DNA of 64,000 nt from Sulfurimonas sp. HSL3-7 (GCF_039645985.1 NZ_CP147919.1:1612001-1676000); one strand, 5' to 3'; positions 8,849 to 18,308 are shown, counted from the first letter of the stretch. Translations and numbers: made by a program. Notes: a model not told the origin generated them from the sequence alone.

Positions 8849-9529
8849 CTACGCTTTTCGGTACCAGGCCCAAAAGTGCGGCACCGGCGGCTCCTGGTCA
8901 TCGTCGTAGGCAAGGAAGTTCTTCTCGCTCAGGCCGCTGCGGACAAAGCCGTCGATCTCGTAGCGGTCCAGCGGCAGCGGGATGTCGTTCTCCTGCTCCC
9001 CCGCCAGACGTGAACGGCAGGAGACGAGCAGGTCGCCCTGCTTTGCCAACAGACTAATCATCGCGTCGCGCGCCTGTATTCGGTATTTTCCCGGAAGAAC
9101 CTGTATGGTGTTGCACTCGTAGACAAGGTCAAAGGCTTCAGACCACGCAGACGGGTAATCAAAAAGATCAGCGACAAGGTAATCGACTTTACTCTCCGGA
9201 TAACGGTTTTTGCACAGTTCGATCGCGCTCGGCGCAATATCAAAAGCGGTCACTTTATAGCCGTACTTCGTCATGATCTCCGCATCATCACCGACGCCGC
9301 AGCCGACAGCGATCGCCTTTTTACCCAGACCAATGTCTGGGTTGACTTTCAGCCACTCGACCAAGCACGGGTTTGGAGCAAGATCCGCCCAGAAGACGGC
9401 ACTGTGGTCGCCTTCTGCACTGCGGTAGATGTGGTCAAACCACCCGGTCGGATCATTGCTCTCCTGGTGGGAACGGACCATTTCCCTGTATTTCTCGGCA
9501 TCAAAGGCTTTTTTGTTTAACCACTGCAA
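8849..9529 (-). CDS. Class I SAM-dependent methyltransferase (TPMT-like)
   Basis: 226 residues, cytoplasmic. Motif I is AIAVGCGVGDDAEIM, followed by YKVTAFDIAPSAIELCK (acidic residue binding the ribose), VDYLVADLF and FDLVYECNTIQVLP, the usual Rossmann-type methyltransferase order. The overall shape (WFDHIYR... VEWL) resembles thiopurine methyltransferase-like enzymes; the acceptor is unknown. The start is probably TTG at 9529, preceded by GAAGGGGAA that spans the stop codon of the DUF4242 gene; no in-frame ATG lies nearby. The two genes are almost abutting and likely co-translated. Confidence 0.8.
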   Translation of the reverse strand: MQWLNKKAFDAEKYREMVRSHQESNDPTGWFDHIYRSAEGDHSAVFWADLAPNPCLVEWLKVNPDIGLGKKAIAVGCGVGDDAEIMTKYGYKVTAFDIAPSAIELCKNRYPESKVDYLVADLFDYPSAWSEAFDLVYECNTIQVLPGKYRIQARDAMISLLAKQGDLLVSCRSRLAGEQENDIPLPLDRYEIDGFVRSGLSEKNFLAYDDDQEPPVPHFWAWYRKA

Positions 9530-9530
9530 T

Positions 9531-9818
9531 TCATTCCCCTTCGGCTGTTACCGGATCGACGACATGCGTGACCTTGCGCACAATGTTTGCCGGGAACCCG
9601 CTGCGTTCGCTGTGTTCATAGATCAGTGCCTCATCATCAACGATATAGATACAGAACATGACGTCTGCCGTAGCATACGAATGGACCCACTGAATCGCTT
9701 TATGCTCTGCCTGCATCGCCGCTATCACCTCGTTGGATTTTTGCGCTGCCGCACGATACTCGTCGGGACTGAACGACCCGACACCCGGAATATCCCGATG
9801 AATTATATACTTGTTCAT
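9531..9818 (-). CDS. DUF4242 (SCO4226-like nickel-binding) protein
   Basis: 95 residues. YIIHRDIPGVGSFSPDEY at the start, IQWVHSYATADVMFCIYIVDD in the middle and the C-terminal FPANIVRKVTHVVDP match the small DUF4242 family, of which one Streptomyces member binds nickel. AGGAGG lies before the ATG at 9818, which I prefer over an ATG eight codons upstream. The next gene (methyltransferase) starts one base beyond its stop. Function in this organism unknown. Confidence 0.8.
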   Translation of the reverse strand: MNKYIIHRDIPGVGSFSPDEYRAAAQKSNEVIAAMQAEHKAIQWVHSYATADVMFCIYIVDDEALIYEHSERSGFPANIVRKVTHVVDPVTAEGE

Positions 9819-9925
9819 CGTACACCTCCTGTTACCGGTCATATGAAAATCTTATACCAATACAGTTGGAGACGCTCTTTGCCATCGCAGGCAATATTGA
9901 TACTTAAGGGTACTTTATGTTCGAT

Positions 9926-10873
9926 TTACTGCTGTTTCAAATAGGTGAAGTGACTGACATACCGTTCGAGGTTATCGCTTCTGTGCCGTTCGCCGCTGGC
10001 GGTGACGAGGAGATAGGCGACATCAAGCGTCTTTAAAAACCGGATGGCCTCTTCGACAGGCATCACCGAGGCGGCTGTCGCATAGGCGTCAATGTCGCTG
10101 TTCTTGCCCAGAGAGATCAAGGTGATCGAGGCAAATTCCTGCTGTGACCGCTTCTTTTTGGGATCGATCAGATGGTTGTGCGCTCTGCTTTCCACATACC
10201 GACGGTAGTTGCCGCTGGTGGAGACAGCCGTGCCGGGATGTTTCGTCGTGAATTCGGCAAGCGTCCCCTCGCCGAAAGGGTCTTGGATGCCCATTTTGCA
10301 GATGTCCAGACAGCGAATATCGCCGCTCAATGCGATCGTACCGCGGGTAACGTTCTGCTCTCTCAGATAGGCCGCCGCCTTATCAACCCCAAAACCCTTC
10401 CCCATACCGCCGAGGTCGATGACCGTGCCTTCGTCGAGCCGCGCCTGCTCGGTATCGAAATGCAGCCCCTGAAAACCGATCCTGGCATTTTTCAATGCAC
10501 CGCTATCGGCAAGGCGTTCATCCTCCCCGAAACGGTAGAGCCCCTTGGTGACGGAGCCGACCGTAATGTCGAAATAGCCGTTGCTTTTTTCATAGTACCG
10601 TTGCGAGAAAAGAAGCGCTTCATAACTGTAAGAGGAGAGAGTGGCGACACGGTCATGGTTGAGCTTGTAAATGTCGGCGTTGGCATCGTAACTCGAAAGC
10701 GACGCTTCAACAGCGCGCAAGATCTCAAAACTTTTTTGCAGCTCTTTTGTCTTCTCTTGCGGCAACGATATTGTCGCGAAGGTGCCCATCATCACCTGCG
10801 TGCGCTCGAGCAGCTCGGAAGCGTTCAGTAACAATACAAAGATAAGGGAGAGGAAAAGAGGCGCGTGTCTCAT
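9926..10873 (-). CDS. apbE: FAD:protein FMN transferase (ApbE family)
   Basis: 315 residues with an N-terminal signal sequence (PLFLSLIFVLLLNAS), so the enzyme is periplasmic or membrane-anchored. ApbE proteins transfer FMN from FAD to a Thr of target flavoproteins such as RnfG or NqrC. Evidence: MMGTFATISL at the start, YFDITVGSVTKGLYRFG in the middle and the signature DLGGMGKGFGVDKAA. Later SGNYRRYVE and HLIDPKK also match. No target flavoprotein gene is adjacent. The start ATG overlaps the stop of the upstream HAD gene (ATGA), indicating translational coupling. Confidence 0.88.
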   Translation of the reverse strand: MRHAPLFLSLIFVLLLNASELLERTQVMMGTFATISLPQEKTKELQKSFEILRAVEASLSSYDANADIYKLNHDRVATLSSYSYEALLFSQRYYEKSNGYFDITVGSVTKGLYRFGEDERLADSGALKNARIGFQGLHFDTEQARLDEGTVIDLGGMGKGFGVDKAAAYLREQNVTRGTIALSGDIRCLDICKMGIQDPFGEGTLAEFTTKHPGTAVSTSGNYRRYVESRAHNHLIDPKKKRSQQEFASITLISLGKNSDIDAYATAASVMPVEEAIRFLKTLDVAYLLVTASGERHRSDNLERYVSHFTYLKQQ

Positions 10874-11499
10874 ACGATGATGTCGAGCAGCTCTTGGGGC
10901 GTGCTGAGAATATGGTCGCCGTGGCCCTGCGGGCTGAAACCCCAGGTCGCGAAGACAGAGGTCACCCCCGCACGGAAAGCCGCTTCCATGTCTTTGGAGT
11001 TGTCCCCGACCATAAAGGCCCTGTCCGCACTGCTCTTATATTGACAGTGTTCCAGGGTGATATGCAGCATCTCCGGATCAGGCTTCGGCAGCGCCACCAT
11101 GTCGGCCCCGACGATACGTTCAAAATAACCCGCCACGCCGACATGCTCCAGCATACGGTTGGCGAAGCGGCTGGGCGCATTGGTCGCAACACCCATCTTC
11201 ACACCGCGTTCGTTCAGCTCGACGATCAGCTCATGAACCCCGTCATAGAGGCGTGCGGACTCCGTACACTGCTTGTGGTAGTGGGCCTCGAACAAGATGC
11301 GGTCGCGGTCTTCGTAGAGTTCGGTCCCGTAGAAGAGCTGGGCCAGGTTACGCTTATCGCGGTTGATCGCCTCAACGACAAAGTCGCAGGTCAAGGGTGC
11401 CAGTCCATGGTTTGTCTCGCGGACATGGTTGATTGAGACAGTGATGTCGTACTGGGAGTCGATGAGGGTGCCGTCCATATCAAAAATTACTACGGTCAT
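10870..11499 (-). CDS. HAD family phosphatase (phosphoglycolate phosphatase-like)
   Basis: 209 residues, cytoplasmic. HAD motif I is VIFDMDGTLIDS, motif II lies around MGVATNAPSRF, the conserved Lys is in VALPKPDPEMLH and motif IV is MVGDNSKDMEAA. The helical cap between motifs I and II fits the Gph/PGMB subclass. Substrate could be phosphoglycolate or another small phosphate ester. I chose the ATG at 11499 because motif I then begins at residue 3, as usual; an ATG six codons upstream (11517) is also possible, and neither has a strong ribosome binding site. Confidence 0.8.
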   Translation of the reverse strand: MTVVIFDMDGTLIDSQYDITVSINHVRETNHGLAPLTCDFVVEAINRDKRNLAQLFYGTELYEDRDRILFEAHYHKQCTESARLYDGVHELIVELNERGVKMGVATNAPSRFANRMLEHVGVAGYFERIVGADMVALPKPDPEMLHITLEHCQYKSSADRAFMVGDNSKDMEAAFRAGVTSVFATWGFSPQGHGDHILSTPQELLDIIV

Positions 11500-11688
11500 A
11501 GTGTCACTTTGCTTCATGATGTAAGATAGAGCGTATTCTAACCAACTAAAGCAACAGAACGGATACACATTCGCATGTCGGCGATGTTTTTAAGAGACAG
11601 AAAAGAAAAAAAAGAGGGGAAGCGGTGTGTTGACCGAAAGCGAAAGGAAACGGCATCGTTTCGGCATCAGAGAGCCCATCAAAGGGGG

Positions 11689-12184
11689 CTACTTCTCCAG
11701 CTGCTTCAGGTCGGCGTCATCCAACAGTTCCAGTTTCGGAATAAGGATACTGACAATCACCAGGGCAATCCCGAAGATGAGCACGGCGACGGTCGCGTCG
11801 CCTTCCACCAGGCTGGCAAGGTTCATCTTGCCAAGGCTCTCGCCCATAACGACTGTGAACTGCTCGTAATAGAGGGTGAAGACCAGTCCGCCGATCGCGC
11901 CCACAAACACGTCGATACGCCCTTCCGCGATAGAGATCGGACCGGTACCCGGGCATTTTCCCATGATCGCCATGGCCACACCGAAGAGAAGCCCGCCCAC
12001 GACAAGCCCGTCGAGCATCAATGGTGTCTTTGAGCATCGCAAAACCGGCGATCTTCTCAAACTTGTCCACACGGGTGTACTGGATGATACCGCCGAAGAA
12101 GATCCCGATGATGAAGACCATCAACACCGAGCCCTGCCCGAGATTGGCAACGGTCTCGAACATCCCTGCAAAACGATCGATCAT
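11689..12184 (-). pseudogene. YeeE/YedE-type sulfur (thiosulfate) transporter, second gene of a pair, frameshifted
   Basis: Inner-membrane protein of the YeeE/YedE (TsuA/PmpA-like) family, which imports thiosulfate or related sulfur compounds. Translation begins MIDRFAGMFETV at the ATG at 12184, which has GGGGAG seven bases upstream. It runs through VDKFEKIAGFAMLKDT and then loses frame near 12020; the continuation is in another frame from MLDGLVVGGLLFG to the stop at 11689. That part includes AIMGKCPGTGPISIAEG, the Cys-containing motif of the family. Reassembled length is about 165 residues, normal for half-size members. The break may be a sequencing error or a real inactivation. Confidence 0.65.
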
Positions 12185-12567
12185 TTTATCTCCCCACGGC
12201 GGTAGAAGAGACGTCCGGTGATAACAACCGTCGGCAAGACGGGCACCGATGATCATGAAAAAACCGGAGACGAAGCTCCAGATCAGACGCGATTTCACCG
12301 AGTTGTTTTTAACTTTTTCCAGGCGGTCGGCAGCACGCTCAGACGGAAGCTTTTCGTGATAAAGACCGACGTGAAAAAACCGCCCATCAGCGCACCCAGA
12401 AGCATCACCCCTTCCCAGGCACCGGCGTTATTGATCTCCTGCAGATAAGTGTATTTCTTTGGATCCAGTCCGAAAAGAATGCCGGAGAAGTACGGAACAT
12501 AGGTCGAAGCGCCGATAAAACGGTTTACACCGAAAACAGAAAAAGTAAAAAGCAGCAGCAGTGACAT
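12181..12567 (-). pseudogene. YeeE/YedE-type sulfur transporter, first gene of a pair, frame-broken
   Basis: From ATG 12567 the frame encodes FGVNRFIGASTYVPYFSG and GVMLLGALMGGFFTSVFITK, typical YeeE/YedE helices, and stops at 12295. The obvious continuation SRLIWSFVSGFFMIIGARLADGC is in a second frame, after which ITGRLFYRRGEIK returns to the first frame and stops at 12181, overlapping the next gene's ATG (ATGA). One missing A in the A-run near 12303 and one extra T near 12215 would restore a single 128-residue protein. GARLADGC corresponds to the family's conserved G-C motif. Two compensating indels make a consensus error at least as likely as decay. Confidence 0.55.
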
Positions 12568-12665
12568 CAAAATTTTGATATCAAATAGTCTAATAAATAG
12601 AAGGTCTTTGTCTTGTGCAGTGCGGCTTAATAGCCTGTTTTCCGCTGCAACAGCGGAGAGAGGAA

Positions 12666-13619
12666 TTAACTTTTCATCTTCGAATAGATCTCGATCAGGG
12701 CTTCGACAAACTTCGGGCTGTCATTGACGCAGCGGCAGACGCGGTACGCCTTGAAACCCATCTCTTCGGCGATCTCTCTGTACTCGATCTCAAGTTCAAA
12801 ATCCGTCTCCGAGTTGTCGATCGTAAAGGCGATAGGATAGATGATGACCCCGCGGTTTCGCACACGCTGCAGAGCGTCTTCGAGCGAGGGTTCAAGCCAC
12901 TTCATCGGCCCGACTTTGGACTGGTAGGCCAGATGGACCTGGTGAAAGTCCATCTTGTGCTCCTGAAGTTTTTTCTTGAGCAGTTCGACATGACGTTCGA
13001 CATGACGCTGGTACGGGTCTCCGGCATCGACGATCTTCTGCGGCAGACCGTGGGCGGAGAAGATAATATCAAAATCGGTATAGACCCCGTCACCCATCTT
13101 CTCTTTGATCCGTTCGATCACCGCTTCGTTATAGAGGTCGTTCTCATAATAGTGTTTGACTTCGACCAGAACAGCATCCATCCCGCTGTTATGGAACGCC
13201 TCTTCAAAATCCTCCAGTGAAGACTTTGTCGTCGTTGTCGAGTATTGCGGATAGAGGGGGATCAGATAGATCTTTTCGACCTGCTGCTCCTTGAGACGTT
13301 CTATGACCTCGGGTGCGAACGGCGGCGTATAGCGCATCACAAAATCGACGGTCACGTTCTCGTCGGCGAGCTTCTCCTGCAGGGATGCGACAAGGTTTTT
13401 AGTATGCCCGACGATCGGTGACTTGCCGCCAAGCTGGCGGTAGATCTCCTGCGAAGACTCTGTTCTCGTCAGCGTGATCATACCGCCGATGAACTTGCGA
13501 AGCAGGCTGCTTTTCATCGTCAGAATGTTGGGGTCGTTAAACATGTTCTTCAAAAACATCTCGACCTCATGGAGGTTATTCGGCCCGCCCATGTTCAGTA
13601 GGATAATCGCTTCTTTCAC
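12666..13619 (-). CDS. hemH: Ferrochelatase
   Basis: 317 residues, the usual length for bacterial ferrochelatase, which inserts Fe2+ into protoporphyrin IX in the last step of haem synthesis. Seen motifs: LLNMGGPNNLHEVEMFL at the N-terminus, MRYTPPFAPEV, IPLYPQYSTTTT, the catalytic His in IIFSAHGLPQK and the Glu-containing TIDNSETDFELEIEY. The stop overlaps nothing downstream. Its own start lies upstream at 13619, overlapping (ATGA) the stop of the alpha/beta hydrolase gene, so it belongs to the same operon as that gene and the FAD oxidoreductase. Confidence 0.95.
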   Translation of the reverse strand: MKEAIILLNMGGPNNLHEVEMFLKNMFNDPNILTMKSSLLRKFIGGMITLTRTESSQEIYRQLGGKSPIVGHTKNLVASLQEKLADENVTVDFVMRYTPPFAPEVIERLKEQQVEKIYLIPLYPQYSTTTTKSSLEDFEEAFHNSGMDAVLVEVKHYYENDLYNEAVIERIKEKMGDGVYTDFDIIFSAHGLPQKIVDAGDPYQRHVERHVELLKKKLQEHKMDFHQVHLAYQSKVGPMKWLEPSLEDALQRVRNRGVIIYPIAFTIDNSETDFELEIEYREIAEEMGFKAYRVCRCVNDSPKFVEALIEIYSKMKS

Positions 13620-14410
13620 TTCGCCAATACCTTTTCTATCTCTTTTGTCACCTCTTCGCTGAAGAGTAATTGGGCGTGATTATAACCTTGATACTCTTTA
13701 TAGTCAACCACCATTCCCTCTTTCGCCCTCGCCTTAAGCTTACGCGGCTGGGCGATAGGGACAAAGCCGTCATCCCTTGTCACATACATATAGAAAGGCA
13801 CCTTCACCCCGGGGATCTCGCTAATCGTCTCAAAACGGTGTTTGATAAACATACGGGGCACCGGTTTGAATCTCGCCCAGGAGAGTGCCTTCACCGACTC
13901 GAATACCGCTACCAGAATCAGCTCTTTCGGGAAACGTCGTGCCGCAGTGTGGACGGCGATATTGGATCCCAGGCTGTATCCCAGAAGTACGGGGTCTCCG
14001 TAATGCCCGGCAACATAGTCGTAGATCTTCAGCGCATCCCCGTGATAAGCGGCTTCGCTCGGCTCTCCGCCGCTCTTACCGTAGGCGCGGTAGTTAAAGG
14101 CGATAATCCGAACGCTGGGATAATGCAGCGACAGCTTGCCGATCAGCGTCACGCTGTCCTGCTCCCGTCCGCCGAAATAGAGCATCGTCGTCGCTGATCT
14201 CTCTTCGGGCTCATAGACGACGCCTTCAAGAACAATACCCTTTTCAACCTGCAGTTCAAGCGGGCGGTAAAGGTCGGGGAACTCGGCAAAAAGACGGCGT
14301 CTGTTATAGTATTGGGGTGCAAAGATGATCTTGTGCTGCAGCCGGTAGACAAGCACGGAGGGTATCACAAAGAGAAGAAGGAGTCCCAGCACAACCAGTT
14401 CGGTTATCAC
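13616..14410 (-). CDS. Alpha/beta hydrolase with N-terminal membrane anchor
   Basis: 264 residues. An N-terminal hydrophobic helix (about residues 5-22) suggests membrane anchoring. The hydrolase core has LYFGGREQDS (oxyanion region), FNYRAYGKSGG, the nucleophile elbow GYSLGSN with Ser as nucleophile, VPFYMYVTRDDGFVPIAQ (acid) and YNHAQLLFS (His). This matches serine hydrolases of the BEM46/YfhR type, whose substrates are unknown. ATGA overlaps link it to both the upstream oxidoreductase and the downstream hemH. Confidence 0.8.
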   Translation of the reverse strand: MITELVVLGLLLLFVIPSVLVYRLQHKIIFAPQYYNRRRLFAEFPDLYRPLELQVEKGIVLEGVVYEPEERSATTMLYFGGREQDSVTLIGKLSLHYPSVRIIAFNYRAYGKSGGEPSEAAYHGDALKIYDYVAGHYGDPVLLGYSLGSNIAVHTAARRFPKELILVAVFESVKALSWARFKPVPRMFIKHRFETISEIPGVKVPFYMYVTRDDGFVPIAQPRKLKARAKEGMVVDYKEYQGYNHAQLLFSEEVTKEIEKVLAK

Positions 14411-15540
14411 GCCTGCGCCCTCTTCTTCGCCCAGCGCTTGAAAAAACGGCTCGGGGAGAGTTCGGGATCCAGGGCTTGGCCTTTGCAGATATGGTCGCTG
14501 AGCTGCTTGGCCAGATAAGGAGCGAAGACAAAGCCGTAACCGCCGGAGCCGTTGATCATGTAGAGCTCCGGATAGTAGACGAACTGCTCGTCACCTATCT
14601 TCTTGATGTTAATAAGGTCAAGGCCCCGTGCGAGGCTGCCGGAGGCGTCCACCACCCTGCCCGCGATGGGGAGGTAGTCGTTGCTGCCTGAACGCAGTCC
14701 GGTGTAGTCTCTGAGCACCTCGACATCTTCCAGCCTCACGCTTTTGAGCGCCTTCTGCAGCAGCTCTTCTCGCCCCGCTTCATAATCATACGATTCGTCG
14801 CCGAAAGGGTCGAAACGGAGGTCGTGCGTTGCACCGATGGCGACCGTCCCGTCGTCGGACGAAGGCGAGACGGAAAGATGGTGATGGATGCTGAACGGCA
14901 CCTTCGTGCTTGTCTTCACATCGATCCGGTGTCCCCAGACCCGGCGCAGTTTCAGGTAGGGCATCTCGACGACAAAGTCGTAAGAGCCTGTCGCCAGGAT
15001 AACCCGTTTCGCTTTGACGGAGCCCGCCTGCCAGATGCCGTCGCTGTAAGCGAGGGTTCCAACCTGCTCGTTTTTAAGGTCTATCCCCGCTGCCAGCGCT
15101 TTGCACATTGCCTGCGCATCGACGACGCCCCCCTCTTCCAACACGATCGAAGCGCAGGCTTTGGCGTAGGGTGTCAGCAACGGTTCGACGTCGGAAATAT
15201 CTTCGGAAAACGGGAGGGTCGTTGTCTCTTTGAAAGCATTGAGGCGGAGGGCGTTTTCGTCTGAGTTGGCGATCTGTAAAAGCCTTGCCCGTTGGATCTG
15301 TCCGGGAAAATTCTGCGTATAAAAGTCCAGAGAGAAACGATACGCCTCTTCGAGGAGCTCTTTAAGGGGTCCGCCCTTGGTGAACTTGGGGGAGATGAAG
15401 GCACCGGCTGCTCCGGAACCGCCTGAAGCGATCCCTTCGCGGTCGATCAAAACAACCTTTTGTCCGGCTTCTTTGAGAAAGTAGGCGCAGCTGCAGCCGT
15501 TGATACCGGCGCCGATGACCGCTGTGTCGTAGATCTGCAT
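14407..15540 (-). CDS. FAD-dependent oxidoreductase of the DAO (MnmC C-terminal / ThiO-like) family
   Basis: 377 residues, cytoplasmic. The N-terminal dinucleotide-binding motif is AVIGAGINGCSCAYFLKEAG, ending with LIDREGIASGGSGAAGAFISPKF, which resembles glycine oxidase ThiO and the C-terminal half of MnmC (the tRNA wobble uridine modification enzyme). The C-terminal GSGGYGFVFAPYLAKQLSD is the second FAD contact. The methyltransferase half of MnmC is absent here. Whether it acts on free amino acids or tRNA cannot be decided. It starts 17 bases after the glyS stop and overlaps the hydrolase gene downstream. Confidence 0.75.
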   Translation of the reverse strand: MQIYDTAVIGAGINGCSCAYFLKEAGQKVVLIDREGIASGGSGAAGAFISPKFTKGGPLKELLEEAYRFSLDFYTQNFPGQIQRARLLQIANSDENALRLNAFKETTTLPFSEDISDVEPLLTPYAKACASIVLEEGGVVDAQAMCKALAAGIDLKNEQVGTLAYSDGIWQAGSVKAKRVILATGSYDFVVEMPYLKLRRVWGHRIDVKTSTKVPFSIHHHLSVSPSSDDGTVAIGATHDLRFDPFGDESYDYEAGREELLQKALKSVRLEDVEVLRDYTGLRSGSNDYLPIAGRVVDASGSLARGLDLINIKKIGDEQFVYYPELYMINGSGGYGFVFAPYLAKQLSDHICKGQALDPELSPSRFFKRWAKKRAQA

Positions 15541-15557
15541 GGCCTTACAACCGGGCC

Positions 15558-17606
15558 TTAAAGGGTGATCTCTTTAATGTCCGCAATATCAAAGATCGCT
15601 TTGTAGATTGTACCGACAAGCGCTTTACGGTTGTTTCTGACGGCTTCGTCCTCCGCGTTGACCATCACCTTGTCAAAGAAGGTGTCGAGCTGCGGTTTCA
15701 GACTGAAAAGCTGGTCAAGACGTTCGGTCAGGTTTTCAAAGGCTTTGACACTGACCTCGTTATAGGCAGCAAAAAGTGCTGTTTCAGCCTCTTCTTCGAA
15801 CAGTGACGTATCAACATCGGCAAGAGCATCAAGATCGACATCTTTAGTGATGTTGGCGACACGCTTAAAGGTTGAGAAAATCGTCGGAAAGTCATCACTC
15901 TCTGCGATCGTCGTAACGGCTTCGATCTTTTTATCGATGGCACGCAGTTCGCGTTCGCCCGTTGAGAGGACCGCTTTGACGATGGATGGGTTGACTTTAT
16001 AGTACTGGTTGAGACGTTCCAAAAAGAAGGCCTCAAGTTTCTCAAAATCGATCGCTTTATATTTTTGACCAAGGCTTTGAAGCACCGCATTGATATCAAA
16101 GGCCAGGTCATGCTCTTTCGTAATACGGATCAGCCCGACGACCGCACGGCGAAGCGCAAAAGGGTCGCGCGAACCGGTCGGGATCTGGTTGATGCTGAAG
16201 AGTCCAAGCAGGGTGTCAAGCTTGATCGCCATCGCGACAATGGCACTCATCTTCGTCGACGGCACCGCAGAGTCTTCACCATCCGGAAGGTACTGCTCCC
16301 TGATCGCGATGGCGACTTCAGGCTCTTCTCCGAGGGCTTCGGCGTAGTAGTACCCCATCAAACCCTGGAGTTCGGTAAACTCGTAGACCATCTCGCTGCT
16401 TAAATCCGCTTTTGCCAGTTCGACAGCACGCTGCAGAAGCTCCTGGTTCATCTCGTAGTGCTTGCCGTTCTCTTCGCAGACGGCGTCGCCGTAAAGCTCA
16501 TAAAGGTAATCGGCGATGTCGTGTTCGCGGTCGATCTTGTCGCGCAGACTGCCGAGTCCGTTCATAAAGACGACTTTTTCCAGGCCGTCAGTACTCAGGC
16601 CGTTACGAAGGTCGTTGTCGTAAAAGAACAGTCCGTCGGCAAGTCGTGGACGGAGCACGCGTTCATTACCTTCGATCACTTTTGAAAAGTCGTCCGTCAG
16701 GGCATTGCTGACAACAACAAACTTGTTGATCAGTCTCCCCTCTTTAAAGACAGGGAAATAACGCTGATGCTCTTTCATCGAGGTGACAATCACTTCCGGA
16801 GGAAGACGCAGGAAAGCCTCGTCGAAGCTGCCGAGAAGCGGTGTCGGGTGTTCCGTGATCGCCACGACCTCCTCGAGCAGTTCATCATCCAGCTGTACAA
16901 AGACGCCGTGCTCTTTTTCAATGTTCTGAAATGCCGCCAGAATAGCCTCGCGGCGCTCATCTTGAAACAGTGTCACCGCACCCGCTTTGAGCTTGTCGAA
17001 ATAGTCTTTTGTGCCCGCGAAATCCTGAGGTTCAAAACTCTCCATGCGGTGCACATAGGTCTTCTTCGCAGACGCAACGCCGAAGAGGCTCATCTCGACC
17101 TCTTTCTCGGCCAGCAGCACATTTACCCAGCGGATCGGACGGATAAAGCTCTCCGTGTTGGAGCCCCATCGCATCGACTTGCCGAAACTGAGCGACTTGA
17201 TCCACTTCTCGATCATCGCCGGAAGCAGTTCGGCACTCTCTTGACCTTCAACACTCTTTTTGAAGTAGAGGACATCTTTGCCGCCCTTCTCCGCTTTTGA
17301 GATCGCATCGACGCTTACGCCGCACTTACGGGCAAATCCTTCTGCCGCCTTCGTCGGTTCACCGTCTTTATAGGCGATAGCGATCGGTGCACCGAAGAAC
17401 TCCTCTTCGCTGTCGTCCTGGCGCATCTTGAACTCCGGATGCCACAACACCAGACGGCGCGGCGTATAGTAGAACTCGAACTCGGCCAAAAGTGCGTTCT
17501 CTTCCAGAACAGCCGCCCATTTTGTCTCGATATTTTTCAGTTCGTTTAAAAGCGGAACAGCCGGAAGCTCTTCGACACCGATTTCAATTAAAAGAGGTTG
17601 GATCAT
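15558..17606 (-). CDS. glyS: Glycine--tRNA ligase beta subunit
   Basis: 682 residues, the expected length of the beta subunit of the alpha2-beta2 bacterial glycyl-tRNA synthetase, which binds tRNA-Gly while the alpha subunit (glyQ, not in the window) activates glycine. N-terminal PLLIEIGVEELPA, then SMRWGSNTESFIRPIRWV, FYDNDLRNGL and the SRDPFALRR motif are hallmark blocks. The ATG at 17606 gives the conserved N-terminus directly; three codons upstream is another ATG. It heads a minus-strand run with the FAD oxidoreductase, hydrolase and hemH. Confidence 0.95.
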   Translation of the reverse strand: MIQPLLIEIGVEELPAVPLLNELKNIETKWAAVLEENALLAEFEFYYTPRRLVLWHPEFKMRQDDSEEEFFGAPIAIAYKDGEPTKAAEGFARKCGVSVDAISKAEKGGKDVLYFKKSVEGQESAELLPAMIEKWIKSLSFGKSMRWGSNTESFIRPIRWVNVLLAEKEVEMSLFGVASAKKTYVHRMESFEPQDFAGTKDYFDKLKAGAVTLFQDERREAILAAFQNIEKEHGVFVQLDDELLEEVVAITEHPTPLLGSFDEAFLRLPPEVIVTSMKEHQRYFPVFKEGRLINKFVVVSNALTDDFSKVIEGNERVLRPRLADGLFFYDNDLRNGLSTDGLEKVVFMNGLGSLRDKIDREHDIADYLYELYGDAVCEENGKHYEMNQELLQRAVELAKADLSSEMVYEFTELQGLMGYYYAEALGEEPEVAIAIREQYLPDGEDSAVPSTKMSAIVAMAIKLDTLLGLFSINQIPTGSRDPFALRRAVVGLIRITKEHDLAFDINAVLQSLGQKYKAIDFEKLEAFFLERLNQYYKVNPSIVKAVLSTGERELRAIDKKIEAVTTIAESDDFPTIFSTFKRVANITKDVDLDALADVDTSLFEEEAETALFAAYNEVSVKAFENLTERLDQLFSLKPQLDTFFDKVMVNAEDEAVRNNRKALVGTIYKAIFDIADIKEITL

Positions 17607-17726
17607 ACGTAACACCTGATTTGATAAATTATAGTACGCGATTTTAGCGCTTTGCGGGTTAAATGCCGCTTTTGTAAAAGCGTAACCATCACCTTGACAT
17701 GTTAAAACGTAGCCGGGTAGTTGGCG

Positions 17727-18308
17727 TCAGCAGTAGGGCGAGATATCCATGTTGAGGAACTCGTCCATCAGGATCAGCAGCTCTTCTCTTGACGAACCGG
17801 CAAAATGGTTGCCGATAAAGTGATTGATCCCCTTGCCCGCATGTTCCACAAGCGGAACGATCTTGATACCCGTGATCTCCGACATAAAGTGCGATTCATC
17901 TCCTTCTTCATAGGCATGCAGCAGGATCGAGCGGGAGAAGTTGTTGAGAATGTGGTAGTAAATATGCAGGAACTCGATTTCCATGACCTTGAGACCGTAT
18001 AGATGGGTAACGATCTTCGCTTCGTGCGAAGCGATGGGATGGACTTTGTCGGGTTTGACGGTGATGCCGATCTCTTCTTTGATCTCGCGCACCAGCGTCT
18101 CCATAATGGACTCGCCTTCATTGCGTGTTCCGCCCGGAAACCCCATGCGCCCGTCCCAACGGTCGATCATGATCACCGCAGGACACTGGATCTTCAGAAT
18201 TTCGTCTTTGAAATATTTCCACGGTGAGATCGCTTCGACATAGATGGCAAGAAAAACAGCCTCTTTTTTGCCGGCTGTCTGGTTGGCGAATGGGACGCGT
18301 TTCGTCAT
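17727..18308 (-). CDS. Nudix hydrolase
   Basis: 193 residues, cytoplasmic. The Nudix box reads GGTRNEGESIMETLVREIKEEIGI, fitting GX5EX7REUXEEXGU with all catalytic Glu residues present. These enzymes cleave nucleoside diphosphates linked to another group; the substrate is not predictable here. N-terminal VIMIDRWDGRMGFPGG and the length recall Nudix proteins of the NUDT16/U8 snoRNA-decapping-like kind. The gene lies alone on the minus strand, 120 bases from glyS. Confidence 0.85.
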   Translation of the reverse strand: MTKRVPFANQTAGKKEAVFLAIYVEAISPWKYFKDEILKIQCPAVIMIDRWDGRMGFPGGTRNEGESIMETLVREIKEEIGITVKPDKVHPIASHEAKIVTHLYGLKVMEIEFLHIYYHILNNFSRSILLHAYEEGDESHFMSEITGIKIVPLVEHAGKGINHFIGNHFAGSSREELLILMDEFLNMDISPYC

